Assembly: GCF_048544455.1 (NCBI RefSeq)
Contig: NC_133538.1
Coordinates: forward strand, 21,562,469-21,626,468
DNA length: 64,000 nt
Direction of reading: 5' to 3'
From: Silene latifolia
Taxonomy: Eukaryota > Streptophyta > Magnoliopsida > Caryophyllales > Caryophyllaceae
Shown one piece after another: positions 43,899 through 55,250 of this stretch. Position numbers and translations under genes: made by a program. The number at the start of each line of letters is the position of its first letter. The first letter of the stretch is position 1. The notes under the pieces were generated by a model. That model did not search any database. It had not been told where the DNA came from and was given only the letters and a program-made list of their open reading frames with translations.

Positions 43899-45350
43899 AT
43901 TCCGCCGAAAAGAACTGCGTTGTATGCCAGGGCTGAGAACATGAGTGTGGATAAGATTGTTAAGATGTTGGAGCACCAAGATGCTCTTACAGAGGCTCTA
44001 AAAAAATTCGGGAAGGCTAAAGAGGCAGGGGCGGATCATGCCAAGATAACTATACATATAGCGAGGTTTAATCCAAAAGAGTACATGGGCACGGGTGCGC
44101 CAATTCTGCTGGATAATTGGCATAGAGAGATGGAGAACATACTCAATTTGGTTCATTGCCCAGAGGAATTTCAAGTGGAGCAGGCTGCGTTCTACTTGGG
44201 GGAAGCAGCTGGAGAGTGGTGGGATAAAGTTAGGATGAGTGCCCTAGACTTATATGTGAAACAGGGGTTAACTGTTATACCATGGGATGAGTTTAAGAGA
44301 GCTATGAGGCGAGAGTTTGTGCCGGAGCACGTGCATAACAAGCAGAGAGAGAAGTTTGATGATTTCAAGATGACTTCTGATATGACAGTTGTTGAGTATT
44401 ATCACAAGTTCAACGAGAAATCTAGGTATGCAAAGGATATGGGGCTGAGCCAAGAGAGCTTGGCATTGAGGTTTGAGAAGGGGTTAACACCCAAGATCAT
44501 GGGGAAGTTGCCGGTAGGGGTCCTTACAGATGTGAAGGAGGTATATTAGCATGCCGGGAGAGCTGAGAGGTTGGTAGAAATGACTAGGGAGAACCGAGAG
44601 AGAGCTTCTGAGAAGAGGAAGGCCGACATCGAGGGTGGTGGTCAGTTTAGCTACAAGAGGGGCGGCCATAACCAGGTGAGAGCTTACTCTTCGAGGTCGG
44701 GGTTCAGTGGTGGAGCTTCTTATGGGCGTGGTCATGGTGGTGGTGGTAGTAGTTGGGGTTTGTCTTGCTTTAACTGTGGCGGTATGGGCCACAAGAGGCA
44801 TGAGTGTACCAGTGCTGTGAGCAGGGGGTTTCCAGAGAGCATCACAGGGGAGTTTCTCTCAGGGCCCATTTCAGATTTATACTAGTAACAGGCCGGCTGG
44901 GTCGTGGAATAATCGGGGTGGTCAGAGTAACAACAATGGTGGGGCTAACCGCAATGGCGGTAATTCATACCAGAGACCGACGACGAACAACAACAACCGG
45001 GGGTCGACTGCTAAGCCGTCTACTTCAGCTAGTACTGTCCAGGGAGGTGGACAGAAGACCAGTGGTAAGCTGTTCATTATGGAGAAGAAAGCAGCTCAGG
45101 ATGATGCACACATTATCACGGGTAGTTTTCTTGTTAATGGAGTCTTTAACTTTGTTTTGTTTGATTCGGGAGCGTCACAGTCATTTGTATCATCGAGTCA
45201 TGCTAAGCTTTTGGGTTTGAGTGAGTATGAGTTTGTAAAAGAAGATTTTTTTATACCGTCGGATGAGTTCGTATCTTGTGGGCGGTTGTATAAAGGTGTG
45301 TCTATGATAGTTGGCAGGTTGACCTACCAGTGGACTTGTTAGAATTCCCT
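43899..45350 (+). pseudogene. gag: G3 gag and protease, broken
   Basis: The gag start codon used in G1 is ATT here (43899-43901, IPPKRTALY). The frame stays open to a TAG at 44546, past YMGTGAPILLDNWHREMENI and GEWWDKVRM, including the stretch lost from G1. A shifted frame holds CFNCGGMGHKRHEC (about 44766-44807). Another frame has protease FDSGASQSFVSSSHAKLLG (about 45160-45216). A one-base shift near 45312 breaks it again. Confidence 0.9.
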
Positions 45351-46185
45351 TTGGATGGCTTTAAGATGATAGTTGGTATGGACTGGTTATGTAAGTACAA
45401 GGCTAAGGTAGACTTTCATCAAAAGAGGGTTTCTTTGAGAGGTCCTAAAGGGATTAGTGTGACTTATCGTGGGTTTGTTGTCAAACCCAAAGTCAAGTTG
45501 ATTGCAGCGGTGACCTTGAAGTCTTTTCTGAGGAAGGGATGTCCGTTGATCTTATGCCATATGAGAGACCATAGTATGGAGAGTCTGACAGTTGAGCAGA
45601 TACTAGTGGTGGGAGAGTTCCCAGATGTTTTTCCAGATGAGATACCGGGTTTGCCACCGAAGAGGGAGATAGATTTTAGTGTTGAGTTAAAACGGGGGAC
45701 GGGGCCAATCTCTAAGACATTGTACCATATGGGCCCTAAGGAGTTGGAGGAGCTAAAGAAACTGCTAGTTGATTTGATTGAAAAGGGGTACATTAGACCT
45801 AGTCTATCACCGTGGGGAGCACCAGTCTTGTTTGTGAAGAAGAAAGATGGGAGTTTGAGGTTATGCATCAATAATTGAGAGCTGAACAGGGTTACCGTGA
45901 AGAACAGGTATCCTTTGCCGAGGATAGATGATTTGTTTGGTCGTTTGAACGGTGCAGCGGTCTTTTCTAAGATCGATTTGAGGTCGGGTTATCATCAGGT
46001 GAAGATTCGGGATGAGGACATACCGAAGACAGCTTTTACATCGAGGTATGGTCACTATGAGTATGTTGTGATGCCGTTTGGGTTGTCTAACGCCCCTGCA
46101 GTGTTTATGGATTTGATGAACCGGGTCTTCTGTCAGTTTTTGGATCGGTTTATGGTGGTCTTTATCAATGATATCTTAGTCCACT
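45330..46185 (+). pseudogene. pol: G3 reverse transcriptase, cut by C1
   Basis: GMDWLCKYKAK, FPDVFPDEIPGLPPKREIDF, KKKDGSLRLCI, then a TGA at 45876. The second piece has [15 protein letters not shown] and MPFGLSNAP, ending at FINDILVH, where the first catalytic Asp is Asn (codon 46167-46169). The C1 LTR begins at 46186, immediately after this motif. Confidence 0.9.
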
Positions 46186-47863
46186 TGTTGGACCATTTAG
46201 ATATATGATTTAAGTTTTTATAATGACAAGTGTGTGCTTCGTTTTATATCCACTCTTGCTCGTGATCGTTTGTTTAGTCTTTGTTAGATTGACTTAGGTT
46301 TACAAGTTTACCAAGTAATGTTATAGCATTCTTAGCTATAACATTGAAGATTTGTGAGGCATCATTCAAGTAATGTTATAGCAGCTTGAGCTATAACATT
46401 GAAGATTCTTAAAGCGTCATAGTAACTGTAACAAGTTTCAAGTATGATGATCACTTAAGCAAAAGGCTAGATCAAGTCATTAACAAGCTCAAGATGAAGA
46501 GCTTTTGGTCAAGATAAAGAGAAGATCCTATCACTGAAGATCTCCAAGAAGATTAGCTAGTATAGGTCTTCATCTAATGACGGTATCTTAAGAAAAGAAT
46601 ATTGGGAAGGTAAAGTTATAGCTATTTCACCTATAACTTTACTTACCAAAATTAAAGTTATAGCTGTTTCTACTATAACTTTAGGTAGTATTTTAATGGC
46701 ACGATTTTAATAGTTTAAAATCATTTTTAAAAGGATAAAATTCTTTAAACATATTTCGAAATCATATGTGTATATAGTATAGATGAATTATGGGTTGTTA
46801 TAATGGATAACTTGCATGTCTCTATTGGTTAGTAAAACGACTTATGGCTCGTCATGCTACCTAGGGTTTGCTAGTTTATTTTAACCTAACCCTAATCCAA
46901 GAAAAGGGATTTTCGTCTAGATTGACACGGGCCTAGGGTTTCGGCCGCTGGCTTTGAACCTTTAGGTTTTACAAGTCCTGTAGTACAAGTAACCTATCTA
47001 ATTAAATCTCGCTTATATTTTTATAAGATATTTTCTTATCTTAAATATATACATGATTTAATTTGTTTACTTATATGAAAATCTTAAAGATATAGTTATA
47101 GAAAAATAAGATTCACTTTTAACTTATTTACCTAAACTAATATATCTTGGATTGAATTAGGAAAGAGATAGAGATTTATCTCTTACGAGATAAACCGCCT
47201 ATCTCACGGCATCCTAGGGTTTCGTGCAAACCCTAGTTCTTTCCTCTACTATAAATACATATGATCATTCTTTATTCTAGTTAAGCTTTTCGAAATATTA
47301 AAAATCCCTTGCAAACAAAATTGAGTTTAATTTTTAATTGGCTATATTTTTTGTTTTGCGTTTGGAAAATATTGCGAAAATCGTGCTCTTTAATTTGCTT
47401 ATTTTTCTAAAGGTTACGTCATAAGATAATAGTACTTCAAATTGTTTCTTACTCGTTCAATTGTGTGAACACTTAGAAGAACAATCAAGTGCTTTCTTAG
47501 TAACTTAAGATAGTCAAAACCGAATATATAACGGTATTCAAATTGAGTTATAGTTAGAGTTAGCTATACGAGTGGGTTGATAATTTTGTAATCTGGAGAA
47601 ATGTACTAAAATTATTAATCGAGAATAGTGGACGTAGGCTTCGACGTGTGAAGCTGAACCACTTCAAATATCATGTGTCCTTGCAGTTTTTATTTTCATT
47701 CATTTCATTACGTTCATAATCACTTAGTTAATTAGTTAAAGTTTAATTAATAAACTTTAAGTAATTAATCATTGATATAAAATAAAAAGTAGGCATAAGT
47801 TTTTAAATACTCAATTCACCCCCCCCCCCTCTCTCGAGTATTTCGGGTGTGATAGACTCTTCA
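46186..47863 (+). repeat. C1 5' LTR
   Basis: 1678 bp. It carries four inverted modules in its first third (46320-46679), a TATA-like ACTATAAATAC near 47249, and a C run at about 47819-47829 near the end. Confidence 0.85.
46320..46679. promoter_or_regulatory. C1 LTR modules GTTATAGC-N7-GCTATAAC
   Basis: Four modules: 46320/46335, 46375/46390, 46615/46630 and 46657/46672 (starts of left and right arms). The offset is 15 in all four, so the spacer is always 7; the spacers themselves differ. The first two are perfect, and the last two have one changed base in the right arm. Confidence 0.9.
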
Positions 47864-47865
47864 AT

Positions 47866-47877
47866 TGGTATCAGAGC
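47866..47877 (+). other. C1 primer binding site (initiator Met tRNA)
   Basis: TGGTATCAGAGC, the complement of the end of initiator Met tRNA, lies two bases after the LTR. Confidence 0.9.
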
Positions 47878-47972
47878 CTCGTGCTCTTGATTGCCTAACC
47901 GCAAAGAGGCTAGATCCGTCTATCGTTTTATCTTTTTATTTTATTTTTAATCCGCTGCCTTACACGTGTGAA

Positions 47973-50373
47973 ATGGATTCCATGTATCTTAAGTGTCCCG
48001 TCTTTGATGGGAAGAATTATGGACTTTGGAAAAACAAGATGACACACTATATAAAAGGACATGATTGGGAGTGCTGGAAGATCATCAAGAATGGACCAAA
48101 CAAAATTTTGGTTGCATCTTCGGAAGGCACTACCTATGAGAAAAAGGAAGAAGACTATATTGAGGCTGATTACAAGAAGGCTGAGAAAAACTCGAAAGCG
48201 ATAAGCCTGTTACAAAACGGCATGACATTGACTGAATTCGATCGTTTTTCCTCTTGCACTTCGGCCAAGGAAATATGGAATGGTCTTGAGTTGGCCTAGG
48301 AAGGAACGTTGGCTGTAAGGAAATATCGCATTGACCTGCTGATTCAAAAATATGAACCTTTTAGAATGGAAAAGAATGAATCACTTGATAGCATGTCAGC
48401 ACGATTTTCTACTATAGTAAATGAGTTCAAAAATCTATGTAAAACTTTTGACTCCGAGGATATTGCTAGAAAAGTACTTAGGAGTCTAACCAAGAAATGG
48501 CGTCCCAAGGTCACAGTTATGGAAGAACTCAGAGATCTCACTTCTCTTCCTTATGCATAACTTATTGGTGCGCTCATGGCTCATGAACTCGTCTTGGAAG
48601 ACGAAGAGGCCGAGGCCAGTAACACTAAGAGCATGGCTCTACAAGCTTATGCTAAGGAAGAAGAAGATGTTGAAATAGAGGAAGAAACGGTTTTGTTTGC
48701 TAAACGATTTAACAAACGTGTATTCAGAAATAAGCAACCAAAATCGTTCAACAACAATAACAACAAGTTCTCTAATAAGAAAACTTCTAAGTCAAAGAAT
48801 ACGTTTGCTAATAGAGGATGCTTCAAGTGTGGAGAATCCAGTCATATGATTAAGGATTGTCCCACAATGGTAGAAAATTAAAGACAAAGCAAAACGTGAG
48901 AAGACCAAGAAGGAATTCAAGCAAGTGATGATGGCATCATGCTGGGGAGATCTCGACCCTGAGGACGACGAAGCATCAGAAGAAGAAGAAGTTGCTAACC
49001 TATGTCTAAGCAACGTTAGTCTTGACCTCTTCTCAGACAATGAAAAAGATAGCGTGGACTCCTACTGCTGCTTCCTAGGAGATTCCAATTCAGAAGACGA
49101 AGAAGAAGAGATAAGTTATCTTGAACTTAAGAAAAGTGTTGAGAAATTGCCTAAGAATGCTTTAATTGAATATTTTTAGCACTCTCTTGATAAGTGTCAC
49201 GAACAAGAGATGGAATTGAAAGACTTGAAAGAACAAATTCTCGATATTGCTGAAGAGAATCACCTCCTTAAAGCAAAGGCCAAAAAACTCAAATCTAAAG
49301 TTACAGCTAATATGGCTACAACTTCAGATACGAAAAATGCTGAGAAGAAGGCTCTTGAGTCTAAAGTTATAGCTAATGAAGCTATAACCTCAGACCTGAA
49401 ACTCAACATTAAGCATCTTCAAGCCAAAGTTATAGCTAGTGAAGCTATAACATTGGAATTGAGGAAAGTCAAAGAGCTTCTTGAGTCCAAGGCTACGGCT
49501 AGAGAAGCCGTGATCTCAGATCAAAAGAAGGAGATTGAATCTCTAACTCAACAATTAAAGGAATCTAAAACCGCTCTTTCAAATACTAAAAGAACGCATA
49601 CCGAGACGGTACAAGTTCTTAATGATAGATTCCAGAACTTTCGTGACAATTATGAAGAGACTCATCCTCCCAAGATCATAAAGTCAGACCATTCCAAATG
49701 CAACAAAGAGATACAATCTTTAAAAGAATTACTCTTGCATGCTAGAAAGGTTCACGAAAAATGGGAAGGTAGCACACGTGTTCTAAATTTCCTAACTGAG
49801 CAATCAGATAATAACATGAAAATGGGATTAGGGCACGAGTGCTATGGTCGTAGTGATCACTCTAAATGCAAATCAACCCCTTTCGAACGAGATTTCAGAA
49901 GGAGAAAATATACAAATTTACCAGAATATTTGATTTGCAATTACTGTGGTCATACTGGACATATCCATGAAAATTGTGTCAAATATGCTCAGGATATAAG
50001 AAAAGGAATCAACTTTGTTAAAGCATCTGACACTATTTTCGAAGATAATGATTGTACCCCATCAGAACCAAGTACAAATGAAGAACGCAACAATGATTAT
50101 CGTTGGTTCTACGATATGAGCTTTGATTTCAAGAAAGTTACCAAATCAAAACAAACACCTAAACCTAAAGAGCCCTTCAAAACCAAGGCTCCCCCAAAAC
50201 AACCTGAAAGACCACGACATAAGGAACCCACAACTCAACCTAAGACGGTTCCTAAACAAACCCATTCGCCTCCAAAACGTAAAATTATAAAAAAGGTTTG
50301 GGTTAGAAAAGATCTAGTTTTTAGAGTGACTAACGTCAAAGGACCCAACTTAGCTTGGGTACCTAAAAACTGA
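47973..50373 (+). pseudogene. gag: C1 gag, broken at several places
   Basis: It starts at MDSMYLKCPVFDGKNY, the copia-type gag opening, and runs with stops at 48297, 48558, 48879 and 49177. The first knuckle is CFKCGESSHMIKDC (about 48820-48861), the second CNYCGHTGHIHENC (about 49939-49980). Between them (49210-49640) is a coiled-coil region with a repeat KVIANEAITSD that is coded by the palindromic modules. The final piece (49210-50373, 387 residues) is open and ends in a Lys/Pro-rich tail. Confidence 0.85.
49300..49514. promoter_or_regulatory. C1 gag modules GTTATAGC-N7-GCTATAAC
   Basis: Four modules: 49300/49315, 49366/49381, 49429/49444 and 49492/49507, again with a 15-nt offset, repeated every 63-66 nt. 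The middle two are perfect; the first has C for T changes and the last is decayed. All are read in the same frame. Confidence 0.85.
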
Positions 50374-50384
50374 ATCTGATTATT

Positions 50385-52428
50385 TTGCAGGTTGTGGTGA
50401 AAGAAAATAACCTATGGTACCTTGATAGTGGATGCTCAAGGCACATGACTGGAGATGTAAATTTATTTCTTTCACTTGAACCCTTCGATGGAGGTAAGGT
50501 CACATTTGGTGATAACAAGAAGGGTAAGATCATCGGTGTTGATAAAGTTGGAATATCCTCCTCTCATGCTATTAGTAATGTTTATCTTGTTAGTGGTCTC
50601 AAACACAATTTACTGAGTATCTCTCAATTATGCGACAAAGGAAATAAAGTTGTCTTTCATTTAGATTCTTGTCGAATAATAATTGAAGGAACGAGTAGTG
50701 TTGTGATTGAAGGACACCGTAGAAGGAATGTTTATATGATTGATCTAAATAATATTCCTACTAATTCATTCACGTGCATGAAAGTAACGACAGATGATCC
50801 GTGCCTTTTGCACAAAAGATTTGCTCACATAAATTCAACAACATTGAATAAGCTAAAGAAATGGGATTTGGTTGAAGGACTTCCCTCAATCAAAATCGAT
50901 CAAGAAATGTTATGTGATTCGTGTGCTCGTTGCAAACATGTGAGATCATCGTTCAAACCCAAGAGAATGGTAAGTACCAAGGAACCACTAGAACTCGTGC
51001 ATATGGATCTTTGTGGCCCAATGAAGGTAAGAAGTAGAGGTGGATCCAGGTATGTCTTTGTTCTAGTTGATTACTACTCTAGGTATGTTTGGCCTATATT
51101 TCTCTATTCAAAGGATGAAACTTTCGAAGAGTTTGCAGTTTTAATGATGCTTGCCCAAAATAAGTATAAATCAAAATTAGTTTCCATTCGTACGGATCAT
51201 GGCACCGAATTTGATAACCATGCTTTTATAGAATACTGTAGAGAGAATGGTGTTGGGCATAACTTCTTAGCACCATGAACCCCACAGTAAAACGGTGTTG
51301 TTGAACATATGAATAGAACATTGGAGGAAATGGCACGCACGATGTTGTTGTGTAGCGGCCTACCTCGAAATTTCTGGGCCGAGGCTATTAGTACTGCATG
51401 CTATGTTAATAATCGAGCGTTGATTAGACCTAGACTCCTTATGAGCTTCTTAAGGGACGTAAACCTAACATATCACATCTACGTTACTTCGGGAGTAAAT
51501 GTTTTGTCCATAATAATGGCAAAAATAGATTAAGCAAATTCGATCCCAAAAGTGACGAAGCGGTGTTTGTCGGTTATTCTAATCATAGTAAAACATATAA
51601 GGTTTTCAATAAAAGAACCTTATGCATCGAAGAAAGTGTTCATGTTGTTTTTTATGAGAATAATATGTTTGACAAAGCTGAACAGGATGAGGAAGAAGAT
51701 TTGAACGAACGTGATTTCCGACTATCGAGGGATGAACTTCCAGAATTGGATGAAGTAGATAAACAAATTGAGGGCACAAATGATGAACAAGGAATCCCTT
51801 CGAATAATAAAGGAAAGAGAACTGAGAGTTTAGTTGATGATACTAAAACCTCTTCTCAATCTAAGCAATTGGAGGATATAGTTATAGCTGATGAAGCTAT
51901 AACTTCAACTCCAAATCAACGAATTAGATCCGATGTTATAACTGATTCTGTTATAACTCCAGGATTGGATTCAGGGGGAACAAGACTTGAACGCCAATCA
52001 TTTGAAGAAGGCGAGACTAGTTCAGATGAAGATGTGCCTCCTGTTTCTAAGAAATGGAATTATAAGGATTCTCATCCAATGGAAACCATCCTAGGAAATT
52101 TGAATGAAGGTGTTCGAACTCGTAGAAGGCTTAACAACTTTTATTCGTTCTACTCCTTTCTCTCAACCATTGAGCCAACAAATATCAAAGAAGCAATTGT
52201 CGAACCTGATTAGATCGTTGCTATACAAGAAGAGCTTCAATAGTTCGACCGGGGCAAAGTGTGGCATTTGGTTCCAAGACCTAAAGACCGAACGGTCATT
52301 GGTACAAGATGGTTTTTTTTAGAAACAAGCTGGACGATACAGGAGTTATTGTACGAAATAAAGCTAGATTGGTTGTACAAGGGTATAATCAACAAGAAGG
52401 AATTGACTATGATGAGACCTTCGCTCCT
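50385..52428 (+). pseudogene. pol: C1 protease, integrase and RT start, broken and cut by A3
   Basis: Protease WYLDSGCSRHMTGD at 50414 on. Integrase: HKRFAHIN, CDSCARCKH (zinc part), HMDLCGPMKV, VLVDYYSRYVW, RTDHGTEFDN, two stops, then NGVVEHMNRTLEEMARTML. After a linker with more palindromic modules (51881-51957) comes [20 protein letters not shown], a frameshift, [23 protein letters not shown], where the A3 LTR begins. Confidence 0.9.
51881..51957. promoter_or_regulatory. C1 pol-linker modules
   Basis: GTTATAGC/GCTATAAC at 51881/51896 and GTTATAAC/GTTATAAC at 51935/51950. The offset is 15 in both. They code IVIADEAITS and DVITDSVITP in the linker between integrase and RT. Confidence 0.85.
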
Positions 52429-53776
52429 TGATACGTGCATTTTATATAGTCTTTTTAGGCCTCTTTATGCACGTATTTCTATGCTATTATCGAAGTTTTA
52501 TGCTACGAAATGCCCGGAATATGCTACTTTGGTTTGTTTTGTTCTATTTGTAGGAATGGACCAGAAAGTAGTGAAATCAAGCCTTTTACCGTCCGTTTTA
52601 CATGCATTTGAAGGAAGAGTGAATTTGGAGCGGAAATGTAGCTGTCTCGGGATGCGTGAAGCCGTTTCGGAGCTAAAAAGACAAGTCAAAGCTGAAACTA
52701 ACGAAATTGTGAGCTGCTAAAGTCAAATATCACTCGATCGAATGCTTTATAGGTCGATCGAGTGATTTTGGATGGTAGAATACCTCGATCGAGTACTTTC
52801 TTTACTCGATCGAAAGGATGCATTTTAGGGGTTGCTCGATCGAGTAGTTATTCTGGTCGATCGAGGTGTTTGAGCTTAATTCTGCTTAATCGAGTGGTTT
52901 TAAATCACTCGATCGAGTGGTTTCTCTAATGGGCTCGGGCTTTTTATCTTATTTCGTTATTAGGTCAAATAATAATCCTATTTCTTATAAATAGGAAGAA
53001 GAGACGTCATTTCGAACTCTCTTCTGACTTCTTGGAGTGCGTTCCTTGATACTTTTACTTTACTCTTTCTCTGTAAACATTCATGTCTCTCATTTCCCGG
53101 ATTTACTGTAACATTCTTTCTTTTCCTTTTCTCCTTTATTTATGTTTATGTTTATTTGTCTTTCCTTTATTTCTGTTCTTCCCTTTATTATGTCTAGCTA
53201 ATTCTCTTTTCTAGGATTAGGGGATTCGATGAATGAATGTTAATTTCTAATTAGTTTATAGATTTGTCGTTGTTGTTTAAGTCTATGTTGTTAATCGCTG
53301 CTTTAATTGTATCTTGCTGATTGAATCGACGCAACTAGCCTTTTTAACCTTGGTAAGCCTTGACCTAGACCGGAAGGTTGGAAGGGGTGAGACCTGCAGC
53401 GAGCATTAGAATGCTTTAGTGGGGTCGGAAGCTAAGCTAATAGTATTTTAGGGTAAATTGAGACCGAAAGGAGATATTCGTTGCCCCTTAAACCTACACA
53501 TCGACTAATCTGTGACCTTAACTGCAATTAATTGACATTCATTGATGAACCGACATCCTAGTTTCCTTTCCCTCTGCTTAATTTCTCTTATCTCTATTTC
53601 TCTTGGCTTAATCTCGTTAGTTTAGTCAAAACAATCAAACCCCCATCTTGTGACCGTAGACAGACCGAATAGACAAGTAGATAGTGACCGCCTCCCTGTG
53701 GAGATCGACCCTACTTACTGCTAGCTTCTGTTAGTGTAACTAGGTATTTTATTTTTGGTACCCGACGACGGTATCA
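52429..53776 (+). repeat. A3 5' LTR
   Basis: 1348 bp. Paired palindrome sites at 52733/52753, 52784/52805, 52835/52856 and 52885/52908 (pair period 51, 51, 50). TATA-like TTATAAATAG is at about 52986, some 70 bp after the array. Leader stem ACC-GGAA-GGT at 53369-53378 and a second, imperfect one at 53463-53472. Confidence 0.9.
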
Positions 53777-53781
53777 AATTT

Positions 53782-53799
53782 TGGCGCCGTTGCCGGGGA
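53782..53799 (+). other. A3 primer binding site (tRNA-Asp)
   Basis: TGGCGCCGTTGCCGGGGA, identical to that of A1. Confidence 0.9.
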
Positions 53800-53955
53800 G
53801 ACAACTATTTTATTTACTTGTTTTAATTTTGTCTGTCTTTAGCCTCAAGAGATTTTCCCTTGAGGCCGTTCTCATCTTTTTCTTTAGTGCTATTTTGATA
53901 GGTCCTATAGGTCCTACCTAGACATTTCTAGGTAAAATATCGTCAAGGGAAAGGC

Positions 53956-54813
53956 TTGAGTACCTTTGACCCATCACCTATGTTCCATTATATGGTGCAG
54001 CATGTGATTTACTGCGGGAGATGTGGTGCTGCTGGGCACAATGCAGCTATTTGCATGGCAGAGAATGACAAGGTCTACGCGTTCAAGCAGCGTAGACGAG
54101 CTAGTCAAACAGTTGTAGTTGCGCCGCCACTTCTGCCCTATCAACGAGGCTACCAAAATCCTCCGTTTGTCTGGCCGTCGCAACAACAAGCTCCTCCTCC
54201 TGATAAACAGAAAGAAGTCATTGCTGAGCTGAAATCTTTGTTGAGGGCACTTGCATTTCGAGTGCAAGAAGACGATAGACGTAAAGAAGCTCAACTCATT
54301 GAGCTGGAGTCTCAAATAGCTCAGCTAGTTGCTGAGTCGAATAGTAGGCAACCAGAGAAGGTATACTTTACCAAGAGTGGTCTTTCCCATGAAGGACCCG
54401 AGTTGCCTAGCGCTATTAATGATTTGGATGACTCGGATTACGAAGATCTATCCGAAAATGAAGCGAGTTATGAAGATTTCTGCGTTGCACGCAAAAATCA
54501 CTCGATCGAGCTAGTAATAATGCTCGATCGAGTGGATTTCCAGAGAAAATGTTCAATCGAGCAGTTCAATGTGCTCGATCGAGTGAAAATCAGAAAGAAA
54601 GCCTTCGATCGAGTTCTATTTTTGCTCGATCGACTAGTTTGGCCAGAGAGAGCAAGGATTTATCACATTGGTTCGTTTTGGGCGACGATTTTTATGAAGA
54701 CAATGGATACGGTGAATCTCCCCTATTCAAAGCCGAGTTGGATGCGCTACAGGCTGCGATTTACGGGACGAAATCCACTGAGGAGGGCGACGAGAAGACA
54801 GCTGAGTTGGTAA
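53956..54813 (+). pseudogene. A3 gag-like frame with knuckle and palindrome array
   Basis: It opens MSTFDPSPMFHY and within 20 residues has the knuckle YCGRCGAAGHNAAICMA; as in A1 there is no capsid domain ahead of it. A coiled-coil-like stretch follows (KEVIAELKSLLRALAFR), then an acidic part. From 54501 the palindrome array is read as HSIEL, LDRV and similar. A change of frame within the array links it to the next frame (54549-55250), where the text again looks coding. Confidence 0.7.
54501..54634. promoter_or_regulatory. Paired palindrome array inside A3 gag-like frame
   Basis: Sites start at 54501, 54523, 54552, 54574, 54604 and 54625: spacing 22, 29, 22, 30, 21. This is the same alternation as in A1 gag, but not in multiples of three, so sites are read in different frames. 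Confidence 0.9.
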
Positions 54814-55250
54814 TTGCTCCTAGCACGGATGAGGTATTATATTCTTTTGTCAATGATTCCGACATTGAGAGCAACCCACCTGAGGTATTTAGTGATAATT
54901 TTGTTATTGTTAATATTAATAGTACGCTACCTCGTATGACTCGTGTTTTTTCTTTTTATGCTATACCCCCTCCAAGTTGGTCAATAAATTTAGCGATTTT
55001 TCACCGTTCTTGTCATCTTAATTTTGTTAATCTGGAACAATACTCTAAATTATTGATAATTGCTCCCGAGCTCCTTTATTTTGTTGACAAATTTAGGAGC
55101 TGTCATAGGAAATTTGTTAGGCTTAAATGGTTGCGCATTTCAATTTCCTATTTTATTTTTATATTATGGTGCTACTTATGCTCTTGTGTAACACATACGC
55201 AGATATATGATCTCATGCTAAGAGCTTTACTTTGTTTTGATTGTAACTGA
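54549..55250 (+). CDS. A3 unrecognised open frame
   Basis: It continues the gag-like text in a shifted frame (DDFYEDNGYGESPLFKAE, then an acidic stretch) and then goes on to about 110 residues I do not recognise: FSFYAIPPPSWSINLAI, KLLIIAPELLYFVDKFRS, and a hydrophobic stretch ISYFIFILWCYLCSCV that could span a membrane. It ends 50 bp before the 3' UTR block. It may be an env-like remnant or a protein of this non-autonomous family; I cannot tell which. Confidence 0.4.
   Translation: MFNRAVQCARSSENQKESLRSSSIFARSTSLARESKDLSHWFVLGDDFYEDNGYGESPLFKAELDALQAAIYGTKSTEEGDEKTAELVIAPSTDEVLYSFVNDSDIESNPPEVFSDNFVIVNINSTLPRMTRVFSFYAIPPPSWSINLAIFHRSCHLNFVNLEQYSKLLIIAPELLYFVDKFRSCHRKFVRLKWLRISISYFIFILWCYLCSCVTHTQIYDLMLRALLCFDCN

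Larger units (their letters stand above)
42719..46185 (+). mobile_element. G3: 5' part of a chromovirus close to G1
   Basis: An LTR remnant (42719-42951, ending GGGGTGTTACA as in G1), PBS, leader, gag, protease and part of RT follow. It is cut on the left inside the LTR by C2 and on the right inside RT by C1. It is the nearest relative of G1 in the window. Confidence 0.9.
46186..52428 (+). mobile_element. C1: 5' part of a Sirevirus-like Ty1/copia element
   Basis: 5' LTR 46186-47863 (TGTTGG to TTCA), PBS for initiator Met tRNA, long gag with two CCHC knuckles, protease, integrase and the start of RT. It inserted in RT of G3 and is cut in its own RT by A3. The long coiled-coil gag and repeated palindromes in the LTR fit the Sirevirus group, but the lineage call is an inference. 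Confidence 0.85.
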
